Positions 26,773 to 36,577 of a stretch of 64,000 nucleotides of DNA are shown piece by piece (position 1 is the first letter of the stretch; the number at the start of each line of letters is the position of its first letter). The position numbers and the translations under genes are program-made. The notes under the pieces are model-generated. The model saw nothing but the letters and a program-made list of their open reading frames with translations, was not told the origin of the DNA and did no database searches. This DNA is from Pseudaminobacter soli (ex Zhang et al. 2022) (GTDB lineage: Bacteria; Pseudomonadota; Alphaproteobacteria; Rhizobiales; Rhizobiaceae): NCBI RefSeq assembly GCF_014595955.1, contig NZ_JABVCF010000007.1:275153-339152 (forward strand). Reading direction: 5' to 3'.

Positions 26773-28326
26773 ATGGTCAAGACACCAAGGACCCGCCATT
26801 CCAAGACGCAGCGCGAGCCTTTGACCATCGACCTCGATCCTGCCGATGTTTCCCGGTCCGCCGGAACTGAAAACGATGACATCTCGGCCGAGACCAGCGG
26901 AGCGCGCCGCAACGACGCGGTCAACAGCGACGGCTTCGCCTCTGCCGATCTTTCCGGCGAGCACGGCGGCGCGACCGAAGCGGCGTCGGACGGCTCACCC
27001 GATCGGGAGACGGACCCGCCGGTAGGTGAGTCGCTGAATGTGGACGGGAACGAGGCCAGGGGCAGCGAATCCACTCCGGAAACCAGCGTTGATGAACCGC
27101 CTGCCACCGAAACCGGCACGGCGGCGCAGCCGGAGCAGGAGTATCGTCCGGCCGAATCGGTGCAGGAGCCCTCGGGCTACAGCTTCGATGAGACGAACAA
27201 GGCGGATCCGGATCCGGAGAAGCCAATGCCGGAAGCACCGGCACCGAAACGCGGAGACGGGTTTTCGCGCATTGCCGCCGGCGTGATCGGAGCGGCTGTC
27301 GCGCTCGCCGGCGCCGGCGCGCTGCAATATGCCGGTGTTTTGGGATCTCCGGCCGGAGGCCAAGCCGAAGTAACCGGAGGCGGAGAGCAGTGGGGCTCCG
27401 AGATCGAAAGCCTTCGCCAGGAGATCGAGGCGCTGAAGGCCGGCACCGGCGCCGCTGTCGCAGACGGGGCGGCCGTCAGCGACCTCACGGCCCGTGTAAA
27501 TGACCTGTCGGGCGGACTGGAGGCGGTCAAGTCCGACCTCGCGGCCTTACGCGAGGCGATCCCGGCCGGCGGCAATGGCAGCGATGCAGCGGGTCTGCAG
27601 GCGCTCGACACCCGCCTCAAGGAGGTCGAATCGAGATTGACCGCGCTGCAGCAGCGTGAGGTGCCGAGCGCTGGCGACCTCGCCGCTCTCGGCGACCGCA
27701 TCGTCGCCCTGCAGGGTGAGGTCAAGTCGGCCGTCGGTGCGTCCTCGAACGCAAACGAGCGGCTCGCGACGCTCGAAAGCTCGGTGCAGGCGCTTGCCTC
27801 CCGCGTCGATGCGCAAGCGCAGCAGCCAAAAATCGCGCTGGCGATCGCGACGGCGGCGCTGAAATCGGCCGTGGAGCGCGGCGCACCCTTCGCGGCCGAG
27901 CTCGAGACGTTTGCCGCGATCGCACCGGCGACCCCGGAGACCGAAGCTCTTCGCGCGCATGCAGAGCAGGGAGTTGCCACCCGCGACGATCTCGTTCGGG
28001 AGCTTGAGCCGGCGGCTTCGGCGATGATCGGCGCCGCCAACCCTGTCGATCCGAATGCCGGCTTCTTCGACCGTCTACTGCACAGCGCCGAGTCGCTGGT
28101 CACCGTGCGGCCGGTCGGCGAAGTGCAGGGCGAGGGTGTGCCTGAGATTGTGGCGCGGCTGGAGGCGGCGCTGAAGGCCGGCGATCTCGACAAGGCAGTC
28201 GCCGAGTTCGACAGTCTTCCGGAAAACATCAAGGCCGCTGCGGGATCGTTCGGCGAGCGGCTGAAGGCGCGGCGCGACGTCGAGCAAGCGGTCGATCAGG
28301 TCGTCGCCGGCGCGATGAAGGCCTGA
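26773..28326 (+). CDS. Mic60/mitofilin-like inner-membrane protein (COG4223 family)
   Basis: 517-residue protein: an acidic, proline- and threonine-rich cytoplasmic N-terminus (about 1-165), one membrane helix (about 172-194, the AAGVIGAAVALAGAGALQYA region), a long heptad-patterned coiled coil (about 210-350, repeated VNDLSGGLEAVKSDLAALRE-type segments) and a C-terminal globular part with GFFDRLLHSAESLVTVRPVG (about 434-453), the mitofilin signature. Alphaproteobacterial Mic60 is known to lie in heme operons and to shape membranes, as in photosynthetic lamellae and mitochondrial cristae. Placed between hemD and hemY here. Start at ATG 26773 after GGAGG. Confidence 0.85.
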   Translation: MVKTPRTRHSKTQREPLTIDLDPADVSRSAGTENDDISAETSGARRNDAVNSDGFASADLSGEHGGATEAASDGSPDRETDPPVGESLNVDGNEARGSESTPETSVDEPPATETGTAAQPEQEYRPAESVQEPSGYSFDETNKADPDPEKPMPEAPAPKRGDGFSRIAAGVIGAAVALAGAGALQYAGVLGSPAGGQAEVTGGGEQWGSEIESLRQEIEALKAGTGAAVADGAAVSDLTARVNDLSGGLEAVKSDLAALREAIPAGGNGSDAAGLQALDTRLKEVESRLTALQQREVPSAGDLAALGDRIVALQGEVKSAVGASSNANERLATLESSVQALASRVDAQAQQPKIALAIATAALKSAVERGAPFAAELETFAAIAPATPETEALRAHAEQGVATRDDLVRELEPAASAMIGAANPVDPNAGFFDRLLHSAESLVTVRPVGEVQGEGVPEIVARLEAALKAGDLDKAVAEFDSLPENIKAAAGSFGERLKARRDVEQAVDQVVAGAMKA

Positions 28327-28337
28327 GGGGAGGGCAG

Positions 28338-30062
28338 ATGATCAGGATACTGTTCTTCCTTCTCGTCGTCTTCCTGCTCGGGCTGGGCTTTGCCTGGCTG
28401 GCCGACCGGCCCGGCGACATGGTGGTGACCCTCAGCGGTTATCAATACCGGGTCAGCCTGATGGTGGCGGCGGTGGCCGTGGTGACGGTGGTCGCGGCCG
28501 TGATGATCCTCTGGTGGCTGTTGAAGGCGATCTGGACCAGCCCCTATACGGTCGCCCGCTATTTTCGGGTGCGGCGGCGCGACCGCGGCTACCAGGCGCT
28601 GTCGACCGGCATGATCGCCGCGGGAGCCGGCGACTTCGATCTCGCCCGCCGCAAGAACCGGGAAGCGATGAAGCTGATCCGCTCGGATCAGGAGCCGCTG
28701 ATCCAGCTCCTGGACGCGCAGGTGTCGCTGCTCGAAGGTCGCCACGACGAAGCCCGCCAAAAATTCGAGGCGATGGCCGAGGACCCGGAGATGAAACTCC
28801 TCGGGTTGCGCGGCCTCTATCTCGAAGCCGAGAGGCTCGGTGACCGTGAGGCCGCCCGGCATTATGCGGCCCGTGCCGCCGAAGCCGCGCCGCAACTCGG
28901 CTGGGCCGCGGATTCCACCATCGAGCAGAGGATCGCGGAAGGCGACTGGGACGGCGCCTTAAAAATCCTCGACGCGCAGAAATCCACGCACCAGGTGGAC
29001 CGTGAACTGGCGGCCCGCCGCCGCTCGGTGCTGCTGACTGCAAAGGCCAACGCGCTGTTCGACACGAATTTTGCCATCGCCAAGGCCGCGGCACTGGAAG
29101 CCAACAGGCTGCGCCCGGACTTCGTACCGGCGGCACTCGTAGCCGCCCGCGCCCTGTTCCGCGAAAGCGATCTCCGCAAAGGCGCCAAGGTCCTCGAAGC
29201 GGCCTGGAAGGCCACCCCACACCCCGGCCTGGCCGACCTCTACGTCCATGCGCGGCACGGTGACTCGGTGAACGACCGGCTGGTGAGGGCGAAGAAGCTC
29301 CAGTCGCTGAGGCAGAACAATGCGGAGTCAGCGCTGGCCGTCGCCCGCGCGGCCCTCGACGCCGGAGATTATTCCCTCGCCCGCGAGCAGGCCGAGTCGG
29401 CGATCCGCATGCAGCCGCGCGAAGGCGCCTGGCTGCTCCTGGCCGACACCGAGGAGGCCGAGACCGGCGATGTCGGCAAGGTTCGGGAATATCTCGCCAA
29501 GGCGGTGCGCGCGCCGCGCGATCCCGCCTGGGTAGCGGACGGATACGAGTCGGACCGCTGGGCGCCTGTGTCGCCGGTCACCGGGCGCCTCGACGCGTTC
29601 GAGTGGCGCGTGCCGGTCGAGCGCCTCGGCGCGCTGATCGAGGCAGACAGGGAGCGGGCCCAGATCGAGGAAGCACCCGCACTGGCGGCTCCGTTGCCAG
29701 TAGCGCCCGCGGAGCCGGCGGCAGCACCGGCTCCGTCCATGCCGGCCCCTGTCGTGGCAGCATCAAGTCCAGCCCCACGAAAGCCGGAGCCCCACCTGCC
29801 GGCGGCTTTCTCGGCATCGTCGGAACCGGTCGTCAACGGCGTCGTGGCCGCGGAGAGCAAAGACAGCGTTGTACCACCGTCGCCCCAGGCCGGACTTGTC
29901 GAGGCGCTCGACGGAGCCGGGCAGGAGCAATCCTCCGAAGCCGCCACGCAAGACCGTCGCACGCCGCCGGCTGCCGAGATCACGGTGCCGATGCCGCCGG
30001 ATGATCCTGGCGTCGACCCGCTGGAGACGGTAAAGGCAAGGCGGCGCTTCGGCCTGTTCTGA
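28338..30062 (+). CDS. hemY: Heme biosynthesis protein HemY (TPR membrane protein)
   Basis: 574-residue inner-membrane protein of the HemY N-terminal family, not the protoporphyrinogen oxidase of the same name. Two N-terminal helices (about 3-22 and 38-62) precede tetratricopeptide-like helix pairs (about 85-440), including LSTGMIAAGAGDFDLARRKN (about 88-107) and HYAARAAEAAPQLGWAADS. The last 150 residues are an alanine/proline-rich low-complexity tail ending KARRRFGLF. Its role in heme synthesis is known only genetically. GGGAGGGC precedes the ATG, 11 bases after the Mic60 stop. Confidence 0.9.
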   Translation: MIRILFFLLVVFLLGLGFAWLADRPGDMVVTLSGYQYRVSLMVAAVAVVTVVAAVMILWWLLKAIWTSPYTVARYFRVRRRDRGYQALSTGMIAAGAGDFDLARRKNREAMKLIRSDQEPLIQLLDAQVSLLEGRHDEARQKFEAMAEDPEMKLLGLRGLYLEAERLGDREAARHYAARAAEAAPQLGWAADSTIEQRIAEGDWDGALKILDAQKSTHQVDRELAARRRSVLLTAKANALFDTNFAIAKAAALEANRLRPDFVPAALVAARALFRESDLRKGAKVLEAAWKATPHPGLADLYVHARHGDSVNDRLVRAKKLQSLRQNNAESALAVARAALDAGDYSLAREQAESAIRMQPREGAWLLLADTEEAETGDVGKVREYLAKAVRAPRDPAWVADGYESDRWAPVSPVTGRLDAFEWRVPVERLGALIEADRERAQIEEAPALAAPLPVAPAEPAAAPAPSMPAPVVAASSPAPRKPEPHLPAAFSASSEPVVNGVVAAESKDSVVPPSPQAGLVEALDGAGQEQSSEAATQDRRTPPAAEITVPMPPDDPGVDPLETVKARRRFGLF

Positions 30063-30072
30063 CGAGACGAAG

Positions 30073-30567
30073 ATGGCGGACGGCTTGATCGATAGGGTGA
30101 TCGCGTTCCTGCGGGATTTGCCGGGACGCGAACAGACGGGTTCCCGCTCCGCCGAAGATCCCCGAGTGGCTGCGGCCGCCCTGCTCTACCATGTGATGGA
30201 CGCCGACGGCGTCCGCCAGGACGTCGAGTGGGACAGCATCAAGCGAATCCTGGCCGATACGTACAAAGTCGGGGGGCGCGAGCTCGACGACCTTGTGAAA
30301 GCTGGCGAGCAGGCCGAGCAGGAGGCGGTCGACTTCTACGCCTTCACCAGTGTCTTGAAGCGGCATCTCGACGAAGAGCAGCGAATCGCCTTTATTCGGC
30401 TGCTCTGGGAAGTCGTCTATGCCGACGGGGTCCTTCATGAGCTGGAAGATCATACGCTATGGCGTGTGGCCGATTTGATGGGTGTCGATCAGCGCGACCG
30501 GGTGCTTGCCCGGCAGGACGCGGCCCGCAAGGCTCAGGGCCCAAAGGGCACGGCGACCGATGATTGA
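30073..30567 (+). CDS. TerB-like tellurite-resistance-family protein
   Basis: 164-residue all-helical cytoplasmic protein of the TerB-like family. The paired acidic motifs YHVMDADGVRQDVEWDSI (about 39-56) and WEVVYADGVLHELEDHTLW (about 116-134) resemble the metal-binding signature of TerB domains. Located 10 bases after hemY, so probably part of the heme operon. No other ter gene is present; a role in metal or redox homeostasis is possible but unproven. Confidence 0.85.
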   Translation: MADGLIDRVIAFLRDLPGREQTGSRSAEDPRVAAAALLYHVMDADGVRQDVEWDSIKRILADTYKVGGRELDDLVKAGEQAEQEAVDFYAFTSVLKRHLDEEQRIAFIRLLWEVVYADGVLHELEDHTLWRVADLMGVDQRDRVLARQDAARKAQGPKGTATDD

Positions 30568-31372
30568 TCGGGGGCGGGGCGGCAAGCGGCCGCGCATCCT
30601 CGTCGTGCTTCACCAGGAACTCTCCAGTCCCGGCCGCGTCGGCCAGATGCTCGTCGAGAATGGCTTCGACCTCGATATAAGGCGGCCGCCGCTGGGCGAT
30701 CCGTTGCCGGACACGCTGGCCGAGCACGCCGGGGCGGTCGTCTTCGGCGGCCCCATGAGCGCCAACGACAAGGACGAGTTCATAAAGCGGGAGACCGACT
30801 GGCTCTCCGTACCGCTGGTCGAGAAACGGCCGTTCCTCGGCATCTGCCTCGGTGCGCAGATGCTGGTGAACCATCTCGGCGGGTCGGTCGACAGCCACCA
30901 CGAGGGGCTGGTCGAGATCGGCTGGTATCCGCTGCGCGCCACCGAGGAAGGCAGGGCGCTGATGCACTGGCCGGAGATGGTCTATCAGTTCCACCGCGAG
31001 GGCTTTTCCCTACCATCGGGGACGACGCTGCTAGCGACCTCCGAGACCTACCCCAACCAGGCCTTCCGATATGGCGAGAATGCCTGGGGCATTCAGTTCC
31101 ACGCAGAACTCACGCGCGTCATGATGCAGCGCTGGGTGGTGCGCGGCGCAGAGCGGTTCTCACTGCCGGGGGCGCAGCCCGGCCGCGACCATCTTGGCGG
31201 GCGCCTGATCTGGGACATGCACCTCAAGCAGTGGCTGGTCGAATTCCTGGATATGGTGTTCGGCGGCCCGGAACTCCGGGCGCAAACCGCCGATGCTAGG
31301 CGCGGCCGTCGAGATGGCGGACTTTCCGTAATTTCGGAAATAGCCAGCTCCAAAGTCCGGCCACCGCAATAG
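30560..31372 (+). CDS. Class I glutamine amidotransferase (GuaA N-domain-like)
   Basis: 270-residue GATase1 protein. The nucleophile elbow GICLGAQMLV (Cys about 96) and the catalytic histidine in GIQFHAEL (about 178-185) are intact. AGAVVFGGPMSANDKDEF and VYQFHREGF also match GMP synthase-like stand-alone amidotransferases. It has no synthetase domain, so the acceptor reaction is unknown; some relatives hydrolyse gamma-glutamyl compounds. It starts at 30560 inside the end of the TerB-like gene (ATGATTGA overlap). Its last 77 bases overlap the convergent MFS gene, so the C-terminal tail after about residue 245 is unusual. Confidence 0.85.
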   Translation: MIDRGRGGKRPRILVVLHQELSSPGRVGQMLVENGFDLDIRRPPLGDPLPDTLAEHAGAVVFGGPMSANDKDEFIKRETDWLSVPLVEKRPFLGICLGAQMLVNHLGGSVDSHHEGLVEIGWYPLRATEEGRALMHWPEMVYQFHREGFSLPSGTTLLATSETYPNQAFRYGENAWGIQFHAELTRVMMQRWVVRGAERFSLPGAQPGRDHLGGRLIWDMHLKQWLVEFLDMVFGGPELRAQTADARRGRRDGGLSVISEIASSKVRPPQ

Positions 31373-32528
31373 CGCCGGCGCCGCCGAACACGACGGCGGG
31401 CACGGTGCCGATCCAGGCGGCCATCATGCCCGCGCGGAACTCGCCCAGTTCGTTCGACGCGCCAACGAAGACCATGTTCACCGCGTTGACGCGGCCGCGC
31501 ACCTCGTCGGGAGTCCATAGCTGGATGAGCGTCTCGCGGACATAGACGCTGACCATGTCGGTCGCGCCGACCAGGGCAAGCGCCAGGATCGACAGCCAGG
31601 TGGCCGTCGAAAGACCGAAGACGACGGTCGAGACGCCGAACAGCGCGACGAAGACGAGCAGGATGACGCCCGCCTTGTCGCGTAGCGGATGGCCGGCCAG
31701 CCAGATCGCCACAAGGATTGCGCCGACGCCAGGCGCAGCGCGAAGCAGGCCGAGGCCCCACGGTCCGAGCACCAGAATGTCTCGCGCATAGACGGGCAGC
31801 AGCGCGACCGCCCCGGAAAGCAGCACCGCGAAGAGGTCGAGCGAGATCGCTCCCAGCACCACCTTCTCCTTCCAGATGTATCGGAAGCCGGCGAACAGTG
31901 TGTCGAGTGTCGGGCGCTCTGTGCCACTGCGCTGCGCGGGGCGAGGGATGACGAAGATCAGCACGGTGCTTGCAGCCATCAGAGCCGTAGCGACACCGTA
32001 GGCCGCCTCTGCCGAAATGCCGTAGAGCAGGCCGCCCGCGACCGGGCCCACGATCGTCGCGGTCTGCCAGGCGGAGGAGTTCCAGGCGACCGCATTGGCG
32101 AAGTCCTTGCTCGGGACGAGATTGGCGACCAGCGAAGCCGCCGCGGGGCCGAAGAAGGCGCGCGCCAGGCCGAATACCGCCAGAACGGCGAAGATCGGAC
32201 CGGGTCCGGCCAGACCGTGGAAGGAGAGGAGAAGCAGCGCCAAGGCGCAGAGCGCCTCCAGGGACGCCGAAAGACCCATAATATGCCGTCGCCCAAAGCG
32301 GTCGGCGATCGCTCCGGTCACAAGTACGAGGAGAAGCGAGGGGATGAACTGGATGATGCCGACCAGCCCGAGATCGAACGGATCGCGCGTCAGATCATAG
32401 ATCTGCCAGCCGACGGCCACTGAAACGATCTGCGTGGCGAAGGTGGCGAGGAAGCGTGCGGACCAGAAGACTAGAAAGGAGCGGTGCCGGAAGGCGGCAA
32501 AACGGTGATCAGCGGCGAGTGAGGACAT
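31296..32528 (-). CDS. MFS transporter (EntS-like)
   Basis: 410-residue major facilitator with about twelve helices. The 2-3 loop motif GAIADRFGRRHIMGLSASLE (about 67-86) is the MFS A-motif. The family is the Enterobactin exporter/MFS_3 type, RHRSFLVFWSARFLATFATQ (about 14-33). Probably an exporter; substrate unknown. Its 3-prime end overlaps the amidotransferase gene tail-to-tail by 77 bases. Confidence 0.88.
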   Translation of the reverse strand: MSSLAADHRFAAFRHRSFLVFWSARFLATFATQIVSVAVGWQIYDLTRDPFDLGLVGIIQFIPSLLLVLVTGAIADRFGRRHIMGLSASLEALCALALLLLSFHGLAGPGPIFAVLAVFGLARAFFGPAAASLVANLVPSKDFANAVAWNSSAWQTATIVGPVAGGLLYGISAEAAYGVATALMAASTVLIFVIPRPAQRSGTERPTLDTLFAGFRYIWKEKVVLGAISLDLFAVLLSGAVALLPVYARDILVLGPWGLGLLRAAPGVGAILVAIWLAGHPLRDKAGVILLVFVALFGVSTVVFGLSTATWLSILALALVGATDMVSVYVRETLIQLWTPDEVRGRVNAVNMVFVGASNELGEFRAGMMAAWIGTVPAVVFGGAGAIAVAGLWSWLFPKLRKVRHLDGRA

Positions 32529-32647
32529 GCGCTCGGGGAAGCCTAGGCGGGGAGGGGATCGCTCCGCTTATCCCATTCCGCGCGGCATGGATACCTGCAG
32601 CCGGCCATGACGTCGTTCGGGAGCTGAGCGGGTGCAGTCGCTCCCGG

Positions 32648-32866
32648 TCAGTGCTCGGTCAGCGCCTCGTTGAGCAGGTCGAGATCGACGTAGAAGAAAC
32701 GCACCAGGCAGCGCTCCACCTCTTCAGGGGCGAACCCCTGATCCCTGAGGTAGGAAACGGCCTCGAAGACGGCCCGCCGCTCGACGAGCTGCATCTTGGC
32801 GTCGTCCCGCACCTCGAAAGAGGGGTCGTTGAGGAAGATCCGATGACTGGCGGAAAGGTCGTGCAT
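32648..32866 (-). CDS. Small conserved-looking hypothetical protein next to phoB
   Basis: A 72-residue protein starting MHDLSASHRIFL at the ATG at 32866, which has GGGGACGG upstream; the frame also has an ATG at 32896. The centre FEVRDDAKMQLVERRAVFEA (about 17-36) is strongly helical and charged, followed by a hydrophobic C-terminus FFYVDLDLLNEAL. I do not recognise a family. It lies downstream of phoB on the same strand, with a 124-base gap. Confidence 0.6.
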   Translation of the reverse strand: MHDLSASHRIFLNDPSFEVRDDAKMQLVERRAVFEAVSYLRDQGFAPEEVERCLVRFFYVDLDLLNEALTEH

Positions 32867-32990
32867 GTCCGTCCCCGAGCGATACATGCGAATCATATTC
32901 GCTTAAGGATAACGCAATCTTACCAATCGCAACACCCGGCAGAAGCTATGGGCGCGGCTTTGCCTGAAACCGCACCCCGAAGGGTTGGGC

Positions 32991-33680
32991 CTACTCCTCG
33001 CTGATCGCGTAGCCGGCGCCGCGCACGGTGCGGATCACATCCGGTAGCCGCCCCGTGTTGACGGCCTTGCGCAGCCGGCCGACATGGACGTCCACCGTAC
33101 GCTCGTCGATGTAGATCGTCTCCCCCCAGACATTGTCGAGGAGCTGGCCGCGCGAAAATACGCGCCCTGGATGCCGCATCATGAATTCGAGCAGCCGGAA
33201 TTCCGTCGGGCCGAGCTTGACCTCCGCCTTCTTGCGATAGACGCGATGCGACTCGCGGTCGAGCACGATGTCACCCACCTTCAGCACGGAGGACAGGACC
33301 TCCGGCTTGGCGCGCCGCAGCAGGGCCTTCACCCGCGCGATGAACTCCGGCATCGAGAACGGTTTCACCAGGTAGTCGTCTGCGCCGGTGGCGAGGCCGC
33401 GCACGCGGTCGCTCTCCTCGCCGCGCGCGGTGAGCATGATGACGGGCAGCCGCTCCGTCTCCGGCCGCATCCTTAGCCGGCGGCAGAGCTCTATCCCTGA
33501 GACCGCAGGCAGCATCCAGTCGAGCACGAGCAGGTCAGGGACGTTCTCCTGCAGGCGCAACTCGGCTTCGTCGCCGCGCTGGATGACCTCGACCTGATAG
33601 CCCTCCGCCTCGAGGTTGTATCGGAGAAGCACACCCAGCGGCTCCTCGTCCTCCACCACCATGACTTTGGGAGCGATCAT
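32991..33680 (-). CDS. phoB: Phosphate regulon response regulator PhoB
   Basis: OmpR-family transcription factor that binds Pho boxes under phosphate limitation, 229 residues. The receiver domain (about 5-120) has the acidic pocket VVEDEEPLG (about 8-16), the phosphoacceptor aspartate in LLVLDWMLP (about 50-58) and the conserved lysine in DDYLVKPFS (about 102-110). The winged-helix domain (about 130-226) contains VFSRGQLLDNVWG and ERTVDVHVGRLRKAV. It is the last gene of the pst operon, 16 bases after phoU. No phoR sensor kinase gene lies in the window. Confidence 0.95.
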   Translation of the reverse strand: MIAPKVMVVEDEEPLGVLLRYNLEAEGYQVEVIQRGDEAELRLQENVPDLLVLDWMLPAVSGIELCRRLRMRPETERLPVIMLTARGEESDRVRGLATGADDYLVKPFSMPEFIARVKALLRRAKPEVLSSVLKVGDIVLDRESHRVYRKKAEVKLGPTEFRLLEFMMRHPGRVFSRGQLLDNVWGETIYIDERTVDVHVGRLRKAVNTGRLPDVIRTVRGAGYAISEE

Positions 33681-33696
33681 CGCCTTCCCCCGCCTC

Positions 33697-34401
33697 TCAT
33701 TCGCTGATGCTGCTCGACATTTCGTCGAGCTTCGGGCGCTGAAGCGGCAGTTGCGTGCCGGTCAGCACATAATAGGCGTTCTCCGCGATGTTGGTCATAT
33801 GATCGCCGATACGCTCCAGGTTCTTCGCGCAGAAGAGGAGGTGCGTGCAGGGCGTGATGTTGCGCGGATCCTCCATCATGTAGGTGAGGAGTTCCCGGAA
33901 TATCGAAGTGTATTTGACGTCGATCTTCTCGTCATCGATGCGCAGAGTCTGAAGTTCCTGCGGCTTGCGGTCGGCGTAGGCTGCGACGATGTTGCGAATC
34001 TGGCCGAGCACCAGATCGGCCATCTCCTTGATGCCGGTCGAGAGAGCCCGCGGGGCCGTGATCTTGCCGATAGCGCCGACACGCTTGGCGACGTTCTTGG
34101 CCAGGTCGCCGACGCGTTCGAGATCGCCAGCCATGCGGATTGCGCCGATTACCGCCCGCAGATCCTGCGCCATCGGCTGTCGCTTGGCGATCAGCGTGAT
34201 TGCCCGATCGTCGACTTCGCGCTGTTTGGCGTCCATGAGCTTGTCATCGGCAATCACCTGCTGAGCCGTGGCCTCATCGGCCTCGAGCAGGGCGTCGATG
34301 GAGGCGGACACCATGGCAGCCGCGAGATCCGACATCTCGCGGATCAACTGATCGATCTGACGAAGATCCTGGTCGAACGATGAAACAGTGTGCTCGCGCA
34401 T
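33697..34401 (-). CDS. phoU: Phosphate transport/signalling regulator PhoU
   Basis: Cytoplasmic negative regulator linking the Pst transporter to the PhoR-PhoB system, 234 residues. The two three-helix repeats each carry a metal-binding signature: DLERVGDLAKNVAKR (about 92-106) and NLERIGDHMTNIAEN (about 192-206). Complete in length. Lies between pstB and phoB. Confidence 0.95.
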   Translation of the reverse strand: MREHTVSSFDQDLRQIDQLIREMSDLAAAMVSASIDALLEADEATAQQVIADDKLMDAKQREVDDRAITLIAKRQPMAQDLRAVIGAIRMAGDLERVGDLAKNVAKRVGAIGKITAPRALSTGIKEMADLVLGQIRNIVAAYADRKPQELQTLRIDDEKIDVKYTSIFRELLTYMMEDPRNITPCTHLLFCAKNLERIGDHMTNIAENAYYVLTGTQLPLQRPKLDEMSSSISE

Positions 34402-34419
34402 CTAACTCCTGCTCCTGCG

Positions 34420-35244
<825 letters not shown>

Positions 35245-35260
35245 GGTGCCCTGCTCCCTT

Positions 35261-36577
35261 CTACCAATGCCGTTCGAAGCGGCGCCGGAGCACGATGGCG
35301 GTGATGTTCATCGCCATGAGGAACACCAGCAGAATGATGATGGCGCCCGACATGCGCTCGACGAAGGCGCGCTCCGCCTCGTTCGCCCACATGTAGATCT
35401 GCACCGGGAGGGCGGTGGAGGGATCGAGCGGCGTGGTCGGATAGTCGGCGACGAAGGCGACCATGCCGATCAGAAGCAGCGGCGCGGTTTCGCCCAGGGC
35501 GCGGGCCAGGCCGATGATCGTGCCGGTCAGGATGCCGGGCGTGGCGAGCGGCAGCACATGGTGGAACACGGTCTGCGTCTTCGATGCGCCTAGCCCCAGC
35601 GCCGCCGAGCGGATCGACGGCGGCACGGCTGCCAATGCCGCCCGTGTCGCGATGATGATGGTGGGCAGCGTCATCAGGGTCAGCACCAGGCCTCCCACCA
35701 GGGCGGCCGAGCGCGGCAAGCCCATGAAATTGATGAACACCGCCAGGCCGAGCAGGCCGAATACGATCGAGGGCACCGCGGCGAGGTTGTTGATGTTGAC
35801 CTCGATGATGTCGGTGAGCCGGTTCTTCGGCGCAAATTCCTCGAGATAGATCGAAGCGGCCACCCCGATCGGCAACGCGAGCACCAGCACGATCAGCATC
35901 ATGTAGAACGAGCCGACGATCGCAACGCCCACGCCGGCGGTCTCGGGACGGCTCGAGGCGCCAAAGGTGAACAGACCGGTGTTGAACTTGCCTTCCATCA
36001 CGCCCTGGTCGCGCAGTTGGTTCATCCAGGCGACCTGCTTGTCCGAAACCTTGCGGTTGCCCTCGGCGACATCGAGATCGATCTGTCCCTTGAAGGCGGA
36101 GTCGATGTTGGCGCCGGCCAGGACCCAGACGTCTTTCGTCGTGCCGATCAGCGAGGGGTCGGCGACAACCATGTTTCGCAGCTGAGTGCGCACACCGTCG
36201 GAGACAAAGCCCTTCAGCGCCGCCATCTGCGGCTTGTCAGTCGGTGAAATGCCGAGCCTTTCAGCCAGCGCCCGCTGCGCAAGCACCGGATAGTTCGCCT
36301 TGACGAGTACGTTGGGATCGCTGTCGCGCTTGTTCTGCGGATCGATGACCTTCTGGTCGAAGGTGATCGGGAGCAGCACCGAGGTCTGGACGAAGGAGGT
36401 GTAGCCCTTGCCGAAGATCGACAGCAGCATCACTGCGAGAAAGACGAGGCCGACGGAAATCGCCGCCAGGCCATAGAAGCGGAAGCGCCGCTCGGCGGCA
36501 TAGCGGCGCTTCAGGCCGATGTCGCGCCGGGCCGGCGCCTTGGCGACCGGCAGGCGCTCGAGGGTTGCATCGGTCAT
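35261..36577 (-). CDS. pstA: Phosphate ABC transporter permease PstA (long form)
   Basis: Membrane subunit of the phosphate importer, 438 residues against about 300 in E. coli. After one N-terminal helix (about 33-55) an extra region of about 140 residues precedes the permease core; it corresponds to the DUF3333-type extension known in proteobacterial PstA. The core (about 215-435) includes [20 protein letters not shown] and [16 protein letters not shown]. Starts with an ATGA overlap on the pstC stop. Confidence 0.92.
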   Translation of the reverse strand: MTDATLERLPVAKAPARRDIGLKRRYAAERRFRFYGLAAISVGLVFLAVMLLSIFGKGYTSFVQTSVLLPITFDQKVIDPQNKRDSDPNVLVKANYPVLAQRALAERLGISPTDKPQMAALKGFVSDGVRTQLRNMVVADPSLIGTTKDVWVLAGANIDSAFKGQIDLDVAEGNRKVSDKQVAWMNQLRDQGVMEGKFNTGLFTFGASSRPETAGVGVAIVGSFYMMLIVLVLALPIGVAASIYLEEFAPKNRLTDIIEVNINNLAAVPSIVFGLLGLAVFINFMGLPRSAALVGGLVLTLMTLPTIIIATRAALAAVPPSIRSAALGLGASKTQTVFHHVLPLATPGILTGTIIGLARALGETAPLLLIGMVAFVADYPTTPLDPSTALPVQIYMWANEAERAFVERMSGAIIILLVFLMAMNITAIVLRRRFERHW

